From 66-474 sp035606235 (lineage in GTDB: Bacteria; Pseudomonadota; Gammaproteobacteria; Xanthomonadales; Rhodanobacteraceae), in NCBI GenBank assembly GCA_035606235.1, contig DATNFU010000006.1, forward strand, positions 1-64,000: 64,000 nucleotides of DNA. The letters are read 5' to 3'. Both the position numbers and the translations under genes were made by a program. Positions 9,878 through 16,978 of this stretch are shown here, in pieces; position 1 is the stretch's first letter; each line of letters begins with the position of its first letter. The notes beneath the pieces are model-generated. The model was not told where the DNA came from. It saw only the letters and a list, made by a program, of their open reading frames with translations, and ran no database searches.

Positions 9878-10891
9878 ATGGCCATTCGACTCAAACCGAT
9901 CCGGGAACAAACCATTGTCATCACCGGCGCTTCCAGCGGCATCGGGCTTGCGGCCGCGAAAGCCGCGGCGAAAAAAGGTGCGAAGCTGGTGCTGGCCGCG
10001 CGCGACGAAAGCAGCCTGAAAGAGATCGCCCGCGAACTGGAATCGCTGGGTGGCGAAGCCATCCATGTGGTCGCCGATGTCGCCGACCGCGGACAGGTGC
10101 AGCGAATTGCCGATCGCGCGATCGAGCGCTTCGGCGGTTTCGATACCTGGGTGAACGACGCCGGCGTCACCATCTACGGCCGCATTGAGGAAATAAGCGA
10201 CGAGGATCACCACCGCCTTTTCGACACCAACTTCTGGGGCCTGGTGTACGGCTCGCAGATCGCGGTGAAGCATCTGCGCCAGCGCGGCGGCGCACTGATC
10301 AATCTTGGCAGCATCGCGTCGGACATGTCGATCCCGTTGCAGGGCATGTATTGCGCCAGCAAGCACGCGATCAAGGGCTTCACCGATGCGTTGCGGCTGG
10401 AGCTGGAGGAGCAGGACACGCCCGTGTCGGTGACGCTCATAAAGCCGAGCGCGATCGCCACCCCGTTCGCGCAGCACGCACGCAATTACATGCCGAAAGA
10501 ACCGACGCTGCCGCCGCCGCTGTACAAACCCGAAGACGTGGCTCAGGCGATTCTGCATGCAGCCAGCCATCCGGTGCGCGACATCTACATCGGCGGCGCC
10601 GGCAAGGTTATGACCACCTTGAACAAGAACTTCCCTTCCGCGATGGATTGGGTCAGCGGCAAGATGATGACGGACATGCAACTGCGCGACGAGCCCGCGC
10701 GCGAACGCGAGGACAGTCTCGCGCATGCCGGCCACGACGGGCGCATCGAAGGCGATTATCCCGATCGGCATCCGCGCCGCAGCCTGTACACGCCGGCGGC
10801 GCGTCATCCGCTGGTGTCGGGTGTGATCGCCGCGGCCGCGGGTGCGGCGGCCGCAGCGGCGCTGATGCAGGGACGCCATCGGCATCTTTGA
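9878..10891 (+). CDS. Short-chain dehydrogenase/reductase with C-terminal membrane-like tail
   Basis: 337 residues from the ATG at 9878. The Rossmann motif TGASSGIGLAAA is near residues 15-26, and the catalytic Tyr-Lys is in YCASKHA. An N-D-A-G motif replaces the more common NNAG. The Asp-rich D-V-A-D after strand 3 is typical of NAD(P)-binding SDRs. The C-terminus has about 60 extra residues ending in an alanine-rich hydrophobic stretch (GVIAAAAGAAAAAAL) that could anchor it to the membrane. The substrate is unknown. Its opening (RLKPIREQTIVITG) closely matches the short SDR remnant at 22182. Confidence 0.9.
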   Translation: MAIRLKPIREQTIVITGASSGIGLAAAKAAAKKGAKLVLAARDESSLKEIARELESLGGEAIHVVADVADRGQVQRIADRAIERFGGFDTWVNDAGVTIYGRIEEISDEDHHRLFDTNFWGLVYGSQIAVKHLRQRGGALINLGSIASDMSIPLQGMYCASKHAIKGFTDALRLELEEQDTPVSVTLIKPSAIATPFAQHARNYMPKEPTLPPPLYKPEDVAQAILHAASHPVRDIYIGGAGKVMTTLNKNFPSAMDWVSGKMMTDMQLRDEPAREREDSLAHAGHDGRIEGDYPDRHPRRSLYTPAARHPLVSGVIAAAAGAAAAAALMQGRHRHL

Positions 10892-10990
10892 CAGGCAGGT
10901 GGGCATCGCCCGTCGTTGCGGACGGGGTCCGCCCATGCGCTGTTTTGAATTTCGCCATCATGGGCGATCTTGAAAAATAGGAGACACGTC

Positions 10991-11401
10991 ATGCTTCAAC
11001 AATCGACCGTTTCTCTCGATGATGCGCGTCGCATGGTTGCCGCCGGCGAAGCCAAGGCGCGCGAGCTCGGCCAGCCGATGAACATCGCGGTGGTGGACAA
11101 CGGCGGCAACATGGTTGCGTTCGCGCACATGGACGGTGCGTGGAAGGGCAGCGTGGATATCGCGATAGACAAGGCGTTTACTTCCGCCATGTTCGTGCTG
11201 CCGACCAAGGGTCTCGCTGAAAAGGCGCAGCCGGGCGAACCGTTCTACGGTATCCAGGTTTCCAATCAGGGCCGCGTCATGATTTTCCCCGGCGGCATTC
11301 CACTGAAACAAGATGGCCAATGTCTTGGTGCGATCGGTGTGAGCGGCGGCGACAACGCGCAGGATCAGGCGGTGGCGGAAGCTACCGTGGCCGCGCTGTA
11401 A
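10991..11401 (+). CDS. HbpS/GlcG family heme-degrading-type protein
   Basis: 136 residues. TAGGAGA lies about 7 bases before the ATG at 10991. The sequence has the family features: N-terminal helix with ARRMVAAGEAKARELG, strand NIAVVDNGGNMVAFAHMDGA, and the glycine-rich end LGAIGVSGG. Members bind heme, corrinoids or small ligands; the name glcG comes from the glycolate operon, where its function is unclear. A stand-alone gene after the SDR. Family assignment is solid, biochemical role uncertain. Confidence 0.9.
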   Translation: MLQQSTVSLDDARRMVAAGEAKARELGQPMNIAVVDNGGNMVAFAHMDGAWKGSVDIAIDKAFTSAMFVLPTKGLAEKAQPGEPFYGIQVSNQGRVMIFPGGIPLKQDGQCLGAIGVSGGDNAQDQAVAEATVAAL

Positions 11402-11535
11402 TCCGGTTTCACCAGCGGTTTGTCATCCGTCGTGGTGAGCGATGCGTGAAAATCCGAAGGGAGTTTGACGCTGCCCGAATCAAAGTTTATGTTGCGAGCG
11501 TAAGTCGCTTTTCCACTGGCAAGGATGCCGGATGC

Positions 11536-12048
11536 ATGAAATCGATTGCTCCCGCTGCGGTTCTGCTGGCCCTCTGGTTCGCGCCCGCCGTGGTTCTTTC
11601 GCAAGCGTCGCCGCAGGATCAGAAGTGGCTGCAACAGGCGCACCAGATCAATCTCGCTGAAATCGCCGCAGGCTCGCTGGCCGCGCAAAGCGGTCATGCC
11701 GATTCGATCCGGACGACGGGGCACACGCTGGCTTCTGATCACGCCGCATTGGATGCCAGGCTTCAACCGGTTGCCAAGCAGCTCGGCGTGAAGCTGCCGG
11801 ATGCGCCGAACGCGCAGCAAAAGTCGGACATGCAGGTCTTCCGGAACAAGCACGGCATGGATTTCGACCAGGCCTGGGCGCACATGGAAGCCGACGGGCA
11901 TATCCAGGCGATCGAACTGACCACTTTCGAGGCGAACAAGGGCACCGCGCCGCAGGTGAAGCAGCTTGCGGTGCAGGCGCTGCCGGTGCTGAAGAAGCAC
12001 TATCAATTGCTGACGCACGCCGCGGTGGAGATCCACGGCGGGCCGTAA
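11536..12048 (+). CDS. DUF4142-family exported protein
   Basis: 170 residues. The N-terminus is a signal peptide (MKSIAPAAVLLALWFAPAVVLSQA). The rest is a helical bundle with the DUF4142 pattern: QINLAEIAAGSLAAQ, then ASDHAALDARLQPVAKQLG, KSDMQVFRNK and a late ALPVLKKHYQL. The family is periplasmic, ferritin-like in predicted fold and has no proven function. It is 61 bases upstream of the PQQ dehydrogenase in the same direction, so it may be co-transcribed with the respiratory cluster, but nothing ties it functionally. Confidence 0.88.
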   Translation: MKSIAPAAVLLALWFAPAVVLSQASPQDQKWLQQAHQINLAEIAAGSLAAQSGHADSIRTTGHTLASDHAALDARLQPVAKQLGVKLPDAPNAQQKSDMQVFRNKHGMDFDQAWAHMEADGHIQAIELTTFEANKGTAPQVKQLAVQALPVLKKHYQLLTHAAVEIHGGP

Positions 12049-12109
12049 TCGCGGAACAACAAAACTGCGCGCGACGGCGAGAGCCGGTCGCGGGGAACAC
12101 GGAGGTTCC

Positions 12110-13990
12110 ATGCACATGAAGAAACTCGCCCTCGCCGTTGCGGTGTGCGCAGCGTTGCCCATGCTGCTCTCCAACGCGCAAGCCGCACAGCAGAAAAAGC
12201 CGCCGGCGGTGGCCAGGCCCGCGAATAATCAGGCTTCCCGCAACAGCGGCGGCTCGCAGAATCCTCAGCAGATGGAAACCGACCCGTCGCAATGGGTGAT
12301 GCCGGGCAAGAACTATTACGGCCAGCGCTTCAGCAAGCTCGACCAGATCAACGCGAACAACGTAAAGAACCTGAGCGTCGCATGGACCTTCTCCACGGGC
12401 GTGCTGCATGGGCATGAAGCCGCGCCGATCGTGGTCGGGGACACCCTGTATGTGGTCACGCCGTGGCCCAACATTCTCTATGCGCTGGATCTCAAGAACG
12501 ACGGCGCGATCAAGTGGGTATTCAAGCCGCATCCGGAGCGGGCCGCACAAGGCGTGGCCTGTTGCGATGTGGTCAACCGCGGCGAGGCGTATTCGGACGG
12601 CAAGATTTTCTTCAATACGCTGGACGACCACACCATCGCGGTGGACGCCAAAACCGGCAAGCAGATTTGGAACACCAAGGTGGGCGAGATCAACCACGGC
12701 GAAACGATGACCATGGCTCCGCTGGTGGTGAAGAACCACGTGCTGGTCGGCGTGAGTGGCGGCGAACTCGGCGTGCGCGGCTGGATGAAGTCGCTCGACA
12801 CCGGCGACGGTCATGTGCAATGGACGGCGTATTCCACCGGCCCCGACAAGGACGTGTTGATCGGCCCCGATTTCAATCCGCCATATCCCGAGGACAAAGG
12901 CAAGGATCTGGGCGTGAGCAGTTGGCCCAACAAGGCCGCGTGGGAAATCGGCGGCGGCCCGGTATGGGGCTGGATTACTTACGATCCCAAATTGAATCTC
13001 ATCTATTACGGCACTGGCAATCCGGGGCCGTGGAATCCGTACCAGCGCCCGGGCTTGAATTTCTGGACTTGCACACTGTTCGCACGCGATCCCGATACCG
13101 GCATGGCGAAATGGGCGGTGCAGTGGAACCCGCACGACACCCATGATTACGACGGTATCAACGAAAGCGTGCTGTTCGATGCCAACATCAATGGGCAGCC
13201 GCGTGAACTGCTGGCGCATCCGGATCGCAATGGCTATCTGTACGTGCAGGATCGCACCACCGGCAAGATCATTTCCGCGGAAAAGTTCATGCCCGGCGCC
13301 AATACGGTAGAACGCGTCAGCCTGCAAACCGGCGCGCCGGTCGTCAACCCGGCCGAAGAACCCAGGCTCAACGAAACCGTCAGCAATATGTGTCCGGCCG
13401 CGACCGGCGGCAAGGATTGGCAGCCTTCCGCGTATTCGCCGATGACAGGGATGCTGTACATCCCGCACAACAATGTCTGCCAGGACGAGGAAGTCTCCAA
13501 GGTCAGCTACATCGAAGGCACGCCGTATGTGGGCGCCAAGGTGGCGATGAAAGCCGGTCCGGGCGGCTATCGCGGCGCGTTCACCGCCTACGACCCGGTG
13601 CACGCGCGGATCGTCTGGTCGGATCACGAAAACTTCCCGGTTTGGAGCGGTGCGCTGGTCACCGCCGGCGGCATCGCCTTCTACGGGACGATGGATCGCT
13701 GGTTCAAAGCGGTGGATGCGAAGACCGGAAAACTGCTGTGGAAGATCCGGCTCGGCTCCGGCATCAACGGGCAGCCGATCGCCTACCGGGGGCCGGATGG
13801 ACGCGAGTATGTCGCGGTGCTGGCGGGCGTCGGCGGTTGGTCGGGCGCGGTGGTATCGGGCGACCTGGACGCTCGCAATCCCTACGGCGCGCTGGGTTTC
13901 GTCGGCGCCACCCAGGATTTGCCGGACTACACGGCCAAAGGCGGTGAGTTGTACGTGTTCGCATTGCCGACGGCGGGAGGTTCGCCGTGA
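12110..13990 (+). CDS. PQQ-dependent alcohol dehydrogenase with lanthanide-type Asp-x-Asp signature (XoxF-like)
   Basis: 626 residues with a signal peptide cleaved near SNAQA-AQQ, so periplasmic. The eight-bladed quinoprotein propeller keeps the landmark residues (numbering from the first ATG): vicinal Cys151-Cys152 in GVACCDVVNRG, metal ligands E219 (SGGELGVRG) and N304 (GTGNPGPWN), catalytic D346 and, two residues on, D348 (HDTHDYDGINE). Established knowledge is that this second Asp distinguishes lanthanide-dependent XoxF/ExaF enzymes from calcium MxaF enzymes, which have Ala there. It should oxidise methanol or another primary alcohol and pass electrons to cytochrome c. GGAGG precedes the ATG by 4 bases; the ATG two codons later has better spacing. 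A binding protein and a cytochrome c follow, as in xoxFJG clusters. Confidence 0.93.
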   Translation: MHMKKLALAVAVCAALPMLLSNAQAAQQKKPPAVARPANNQASRNSGGSQNPQQMETDPSQWVMPGKNYYGQRFSKLDQINANNVKNLSVAWTFSTGVLHGHEAAPIVVGDTLYVVTPWPNILYALDLKNDGAIKWVFKPHPERAAQGVACCDVVNRGEAYSDGKIFFNTLDDHTIAVDAKTGKQIWNTKVGEINHGETMTMAPLVVKNHVLVGVSGGELGVRGWMKSLDTGDGHVQWTAYSTGPDKDVLIGPDFNPPYPEDKGKDLGVSSWPNKAAWEIGGGPVWGWITYDPKLNLIYYGTGNPGPWNPYQRPGLNFWTCTLFARDPDTGMAKWAVQWNPHDTHDYDGINESVLFDANINGQPRELLAHPDRNGYLYVQDRTTGKIISAEKFMPGANTVERVSLQTGAPVVNPAEEPRLNETVSNMCPAATGGKDWQPSAYSPMTGMLYIPHNNVCQDEEVSKVSYIEGTPYVGAKVAMKAGPGGYRGAFTAYDPVHARIVWSDHENFPVWSGALVTAGGIAFYGTMDRWFKAVDAKTGKLLWKIRLGSGINGQPIAYRGPDGREYVAVLAGVGGWSGAVVSGDLDARNPYGALGFVGATQDLPDYTAKGGELYVFALPTAGGSP

Positions 13991-14941
13991 TGGGTTTGTG
14001 CGCATCCCTGCGCGTGAAAGCAGCCATTTCCGGCCACGCTTCTCCGTGGCTCCGTTTGATTTCTTGCGCAGGACAAGCGCTGGTGCTTGCGCTGATCGTG
14101 CCGGCATCCGCTTTTGCGCAAACCACGCCTACGCAATATCCGGGCGCGGCGCCCGCGCAGACGAGTAGCGCGCTGCGCGTGCGCCGATCCCAACAATCTG
14201 CCGTTCTCCAACCGGGCCGGCCAGGGTTTCGAGAACAAGCTGGCGCAGATGCTCGGGAGTTGGATGGGCAAGCCCGTCGAATACACCTGGGCGATGCAGC
14301 AGAAGCAGTTCCTGCGCGACACGCTCGACGCAAACCGCTGCGATGTGGTGATGTCGCTGCCCACCGAAGACAAGGAAGCGCTCACCACCGATCCGTATTA
14401 CCGCTCGACCTATGCACTGGTGTATCGCGCGAATGCGCGGTACCGATTGAAGTCGCTGGACGATCCGCGTCTGCACAAACTGGTAATCGGTGTGCACGCG
14501 ATCGGCGACGACTGGGCCGATTTGCCCAGCGGCTCGGTGCTCGCGCATCGCGGCATCGTCAGCAACGTGCACCTCTACAAATTGTTCTCCGATTTTGGAC
14601 GGCCCAACCCTGCTGCCGATCTGATGGAAGCGGTGGCGAAAGGCGACGTGGATGTCGCGATCGCGTGGGGGCCGCTGGCCGGCTATTTCGCCACGCGCGA
14701 GCCGGTGAAGCTGACGGTGGTGCCGATCACCGACGTGCACACCGTTTTGCCCTTTGAATTTTCGATTTCGATGGCGGTGCGGCATGGCGATACCGCCCTG
14801 CGCGACAAGTTGAACGCGTTCCTGCGCCAAAAGCATGGTGCGATCGAGGCATTGCTCACCGGGTACGGCGTGCCGCAATTGAAGATGGAAGCCATGCCGA
14901 CGGCAGGCCAGGACACCGCGCAGATCACGTCAACCGAATAG
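13990..14941 (+). pseudogene. XoxJ-like periplasmic binding protein gene, interrupted by a frameshift
   Basis: The ATG at 13990 overlaps the dehydrogenase stop. The first frame encodes a signal peptide (LVLALIVPASAFAQ) and runs to SSALRV near 14180. The family continuation (CADPNNLPFSN, GFENKLAQMLG, CDVVMSLPTEDKEALTTDP, VDVAIAWGPLAGYFA, ending near QITSTE) is in another frame from about 14184 to 14941. Restoring two bases in the GTGTGC-like junction would join ALRV to CADPNN exactly as in intact homologues, so a two-base loss is the simplest explanation. It may be a real mutation or a sequencing error. Intact members are the quinoprotein-associated ABC-type binding proteins (XoxJ/MxaJ) thought to help mature or activate the dehydrogenase. 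Confidence 0.85.
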
Positions 14942-15037
14942 CAGGAGAGCGAGGGTGTTCGCGAAGGGAAGCATGAGCAGGCAACCATCCATGGCGCGGC
15001 TCCTGACCGGCATCTTTGCCTCGGAAATCATCGCAGC

Positions 15038-15057
15038 CGATGCCGTTCAAGGCATCG
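15038..15057. repeat. GATGCC palindrome element, copy 1
   Basis: CGATGCC-GTTCAA-GGCATCG forms a perfect 7-base stem with a 6-base loop. The same core occurs at 32791-32810 and, on the other strand, at 39309-39334; copies 1 and 2 are both followed by a GCGCTGG tail after about 10 bases. It lies in the spacer between the XoxJ-like gene and the cytochrome c gene. Confidence 0.75.
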
Positions 15058-15091
15058 CGCACGCGCGCTGGTTTCGACCATGGAGGGCACG

Positions 15092-15715
15092 ATGAAAAAT
15101 CTGATGATGTCGTTTGCCATCGCAGCGTGCGGCCTGTCCGTAGCCGCGCTGGCCGTCGCGCAGGCTGTCGCCTTGCCGCCCGTCGAATCCCCGGACGTGC
15201 AACTCCAGCGCGTGCCGGTTTCCGGGTTGCATATCGGCCAGCCGGGCCAGGTCAAAAATCCTTATGAAGGCAACAAGAACGCCTGGATGGAAGGCAAGAA
15301 GCTGTTCAACTCATTGAACTGCGCCGGCTGCCACGCGCCGGGCGGCGGCGGCGGCATGGGCCCGGCGCTGTCGGACAAGGTCTGGATTTACGGCAACGAT
15401 CCGGCCGACATTTATCTGACGATCGAGCATGGCCGCCCCAATGGCATGCCGCAGTGGGGCACCACGCTCCCGCCGCAGGCGATCTGGGCGCTGGTGACTT
15501 ACGTTGAGACCTTGTCGCAACCCAATCCCGAGTTCGAGCCCGTCACCAAGCTGGGTTCGACTTCCGCACCCGGCAACACTCCGCATCCGCCGGGCAAGCT
15601 GGAGCCACCACCGATGCCGAAACAGGAGAAGCCCGCGCCGCAGACGCCGAAGTCGCCGCATCCCGCACCGCCCACGCATCCGAAGCCGCCGAGCACGTCG
15701 GGTGGGCGTCCATGA
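15092..15715 (+). CDS. Periplasmic c-type cytochrome (XoxG-like position) with proline-rich tail
   Basis: 207 residues from the ATG at 15092, preceded by GGAGG at 5 bases; a frame-matched ATG at 15080 overlaps that site. A signal peptide (SVAALAVAQAVA) precedes one heme-binding CAGCH (near residue 77), with a candidate Met ligand in NGMPQWG. The last 60 residues are Pro/Lys-rich (PPPMPKQEKPAP), a likely extended linker. By position it is the electron acceptor of the quinoprotein, though the sequence is closer to a generic class I cytochrome than to a diagnosable XoxG. Its stop overlaps the oxidase subunit II start (ATGA), so the dehydrogenase and oxidase genes are physically and translationally connected. 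Confidence 0.9.
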   Translation: MKNLMMSFAIAACGLSVAALAVAQAVALPPVESPDVQLQRVPVSGLHIGQPGQVKNPYEGNKNAWMEGKKLFNSLNCAGCHAPGGGGGMGPALSDKVWIYGNDPADIYLTIEHGRPNGMPQWGTTLPPQAIWALVTYVETLSQPNPEFEPVTKLGSTSAPGNTPHPPGKLEPPPMPKQEKPAPQTPKSPHPAPPTHPKPPSTSGGRP

Positions 15716-16791
15716 AAGTGCTTATTTCAGCCGTCCTCCCTGACGGCAAGGAACAAGCCCGGCGTCCCTGCCGGACGCTTCTTGCGAGTCTGGCTCTTGC
15801 GTTGCTGCTCGCGCCGGGCGCAGCCGGCGCATGGCCGATGACGTATCTGGTTTCGCACGGCTGGCCGGCCGGACCGATCAAGGAACTGGGCTGGGGATTG
15901 CTCGCGCTGTCCTCGTTCGTGGTGCTGTTCATCGTGCTCGCGGTGTTGATCGGCATCTGGTGGAAGCGCGACCACGGTGCCTACGACGAAAAAGGCTGGC
16001 CGGTGGTGACGCGCGGTCCCAACGGCATGCCGTGGCTGATGATCGGCGTGCCGGTTTCAATCGTGTTGTTGCTGTTGTCGGCGATCTGGACCTTCTTCGT
16101 GCTGGGCGCCACTGCCGCGCCGCCGGGACATCCGCAGATCACGTTGGAGATCACCGGCCATCAATGGTGGTGGGAAGTGCGCTATCTCGAATACGGCAAA
16201 CCCGCGCGCACCTTCGACACCGCCAATGAGATCCACGTGCCGGTCGGCATTCCGGTGCGTCTGAGATTGATGAGCGCGGACGTGATCCATTCGTTCTGGG
16301 TGCCGCAGCTTGCCGGCAAGACCGACACCATTCCCGGCCAGACCAACGTCGCATGGCTGGAAGCGGGCAAGGCAGGTCTGTATCGCGGGCAGTGCACCGA
16401 GTTCTGCGGACTGCAGCACGCGCACATGGGCGTGTACGTCGTCGCGCAGGATCCCAAGGACTTCGACGCATGGTGGACGCATCAGTTGCAGGATGCGTCC
16501 GGTCCGCCGGCCGGACTCGCGCTGCAGGGGCAATCCGTATTCGAGGCGCGCTGCGCAATGTGCCATACCGTGCGAGGCGTGGCCGGCAGCCAGGGCGGCA
16601 TGGGTCCGGATCTTACGCATCTCATGAGCCGCAGCACGATCGCCGCCGGCACGCTGCCGGACAACACCGCGAACCTTGCCGCCTGGATCGAGAACACGCA
16701 GGCAATCAAGCCTGGCAACGACATGCCAACCGAAAACCTCAGCGGCCCGCAGTTGCAGGCGCTGCTGGCTTATTTGCAGACGTTGAAATGA
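15712..16791 (+). CDS. coxB: Cytochrome c oxidase subunit II fused to cytochrome c (caa3/CoxM-type)
   Basis: 359 residues: N-terminal hydrophobic leader, two transmembrane helices (about 57-82 and 103-125), a CuA cupredoxin domain and a C-terminal cytochrome c. The CuA ligands are in CTEFCGLQHAHMGV, with an aromatic electron-entry patch ITGHQWWWEVRYLE before it. The extra domain has the heme motif CAMCH and a candidate Met in NDMPTENL. This is the caa3/CoxM architecture, in which the fused heme takes electrons from soluble or membrane cytochromes. The start overlaps the upstream cytochrome c gene by 4 bases. Subunit I follows after a repeat-filled spacer. Confidence 0.95.
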   Translation: MKVLISAVLPDGKEQARRPCRTLLASLALALLLAPGAAGAWPMTYLVSHGWPAGPIKELGWGLLALSSFVVLFIVLAVLIGIWWKRDHGAYDEKGWPVVTRGPNGMPWLMIGVPVSIVLLLLSAIWTFFVLGATAAPPGHPQITLEITGHQWWWEVRYLEYGKPARTFDTANEIHVPVGIPVRLRLMSADVIHSFWVPQLAGKTDTIPGQTNVAWLEAGKAGLYRGQCTEFCGLQHAHMGVYVVAQDPKDFDAWWTHQLQDASGPPAGLALQGQSVFEARCAMCHTVRGVAGSQGGMGPDLTHLMSRSTIAAGTLPDNTANLAAWIENTQAIKPGNDMPTENLSGPQLQALLAYLQTLK

Positions 16792-16812
16792 AACCTCGGC
16801 CCGCCATCGCAG

Positions 16813-16933
16813 GTAGGAGCGCGCCTGCGCGCGACGGCGGTTCAAGGAGCGCCGTCCATGGCCGAAGAGCTCCGTGGTCGCGCGCAGGCGCGCTCCTGCA
16901 ACAGCAGCTTCGTAGGAGCCTGCGCGCAGGCGA
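16813..16933. repeat. REP-type palindromic repeat cluster (three copies)
   Basis: GTAGGAGCGCGCCTGCGCGC (16813 on) is followed by its inverted copy at 16877-16899 and a shortened direct copy at 16912-16933. Each is itself palindromic around CGCGC-C/G-GCGCG. Related copies are at 32451-32504 and 47541-47564. The pattern is that of REP/BIME elements, which in Xanthomonadales are mobilised by RAYT transposases; no RAYT gene is in this window. The cluster fills the gap between oxidase subunits II and I. Confidence 0.85.
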
Positions 16934-16978
16934 CCGTTGAATCGGCGGTCAGGAAAGATTGCAAAAGGAATTGAAGCA

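Noticed and set aside
12110..13990. An apparent missing catalytic Asp in the quinoprotein (RPGLNFW where many have RPGDNKW)
   Set aside because: Counting from the Asn metal ligand shows that the catalytic Asp is in HDTHDYD about 42 residues later; RPG-D is not the active site.
11648..14107. A long open frame (about 819 codons) antisense to the quinoprotein gene
   Set aside because: High-GC antisense shadow: low-complexity Arg/His-rich reading with no family motif, while the other strand has a clear protein with signal peptide.
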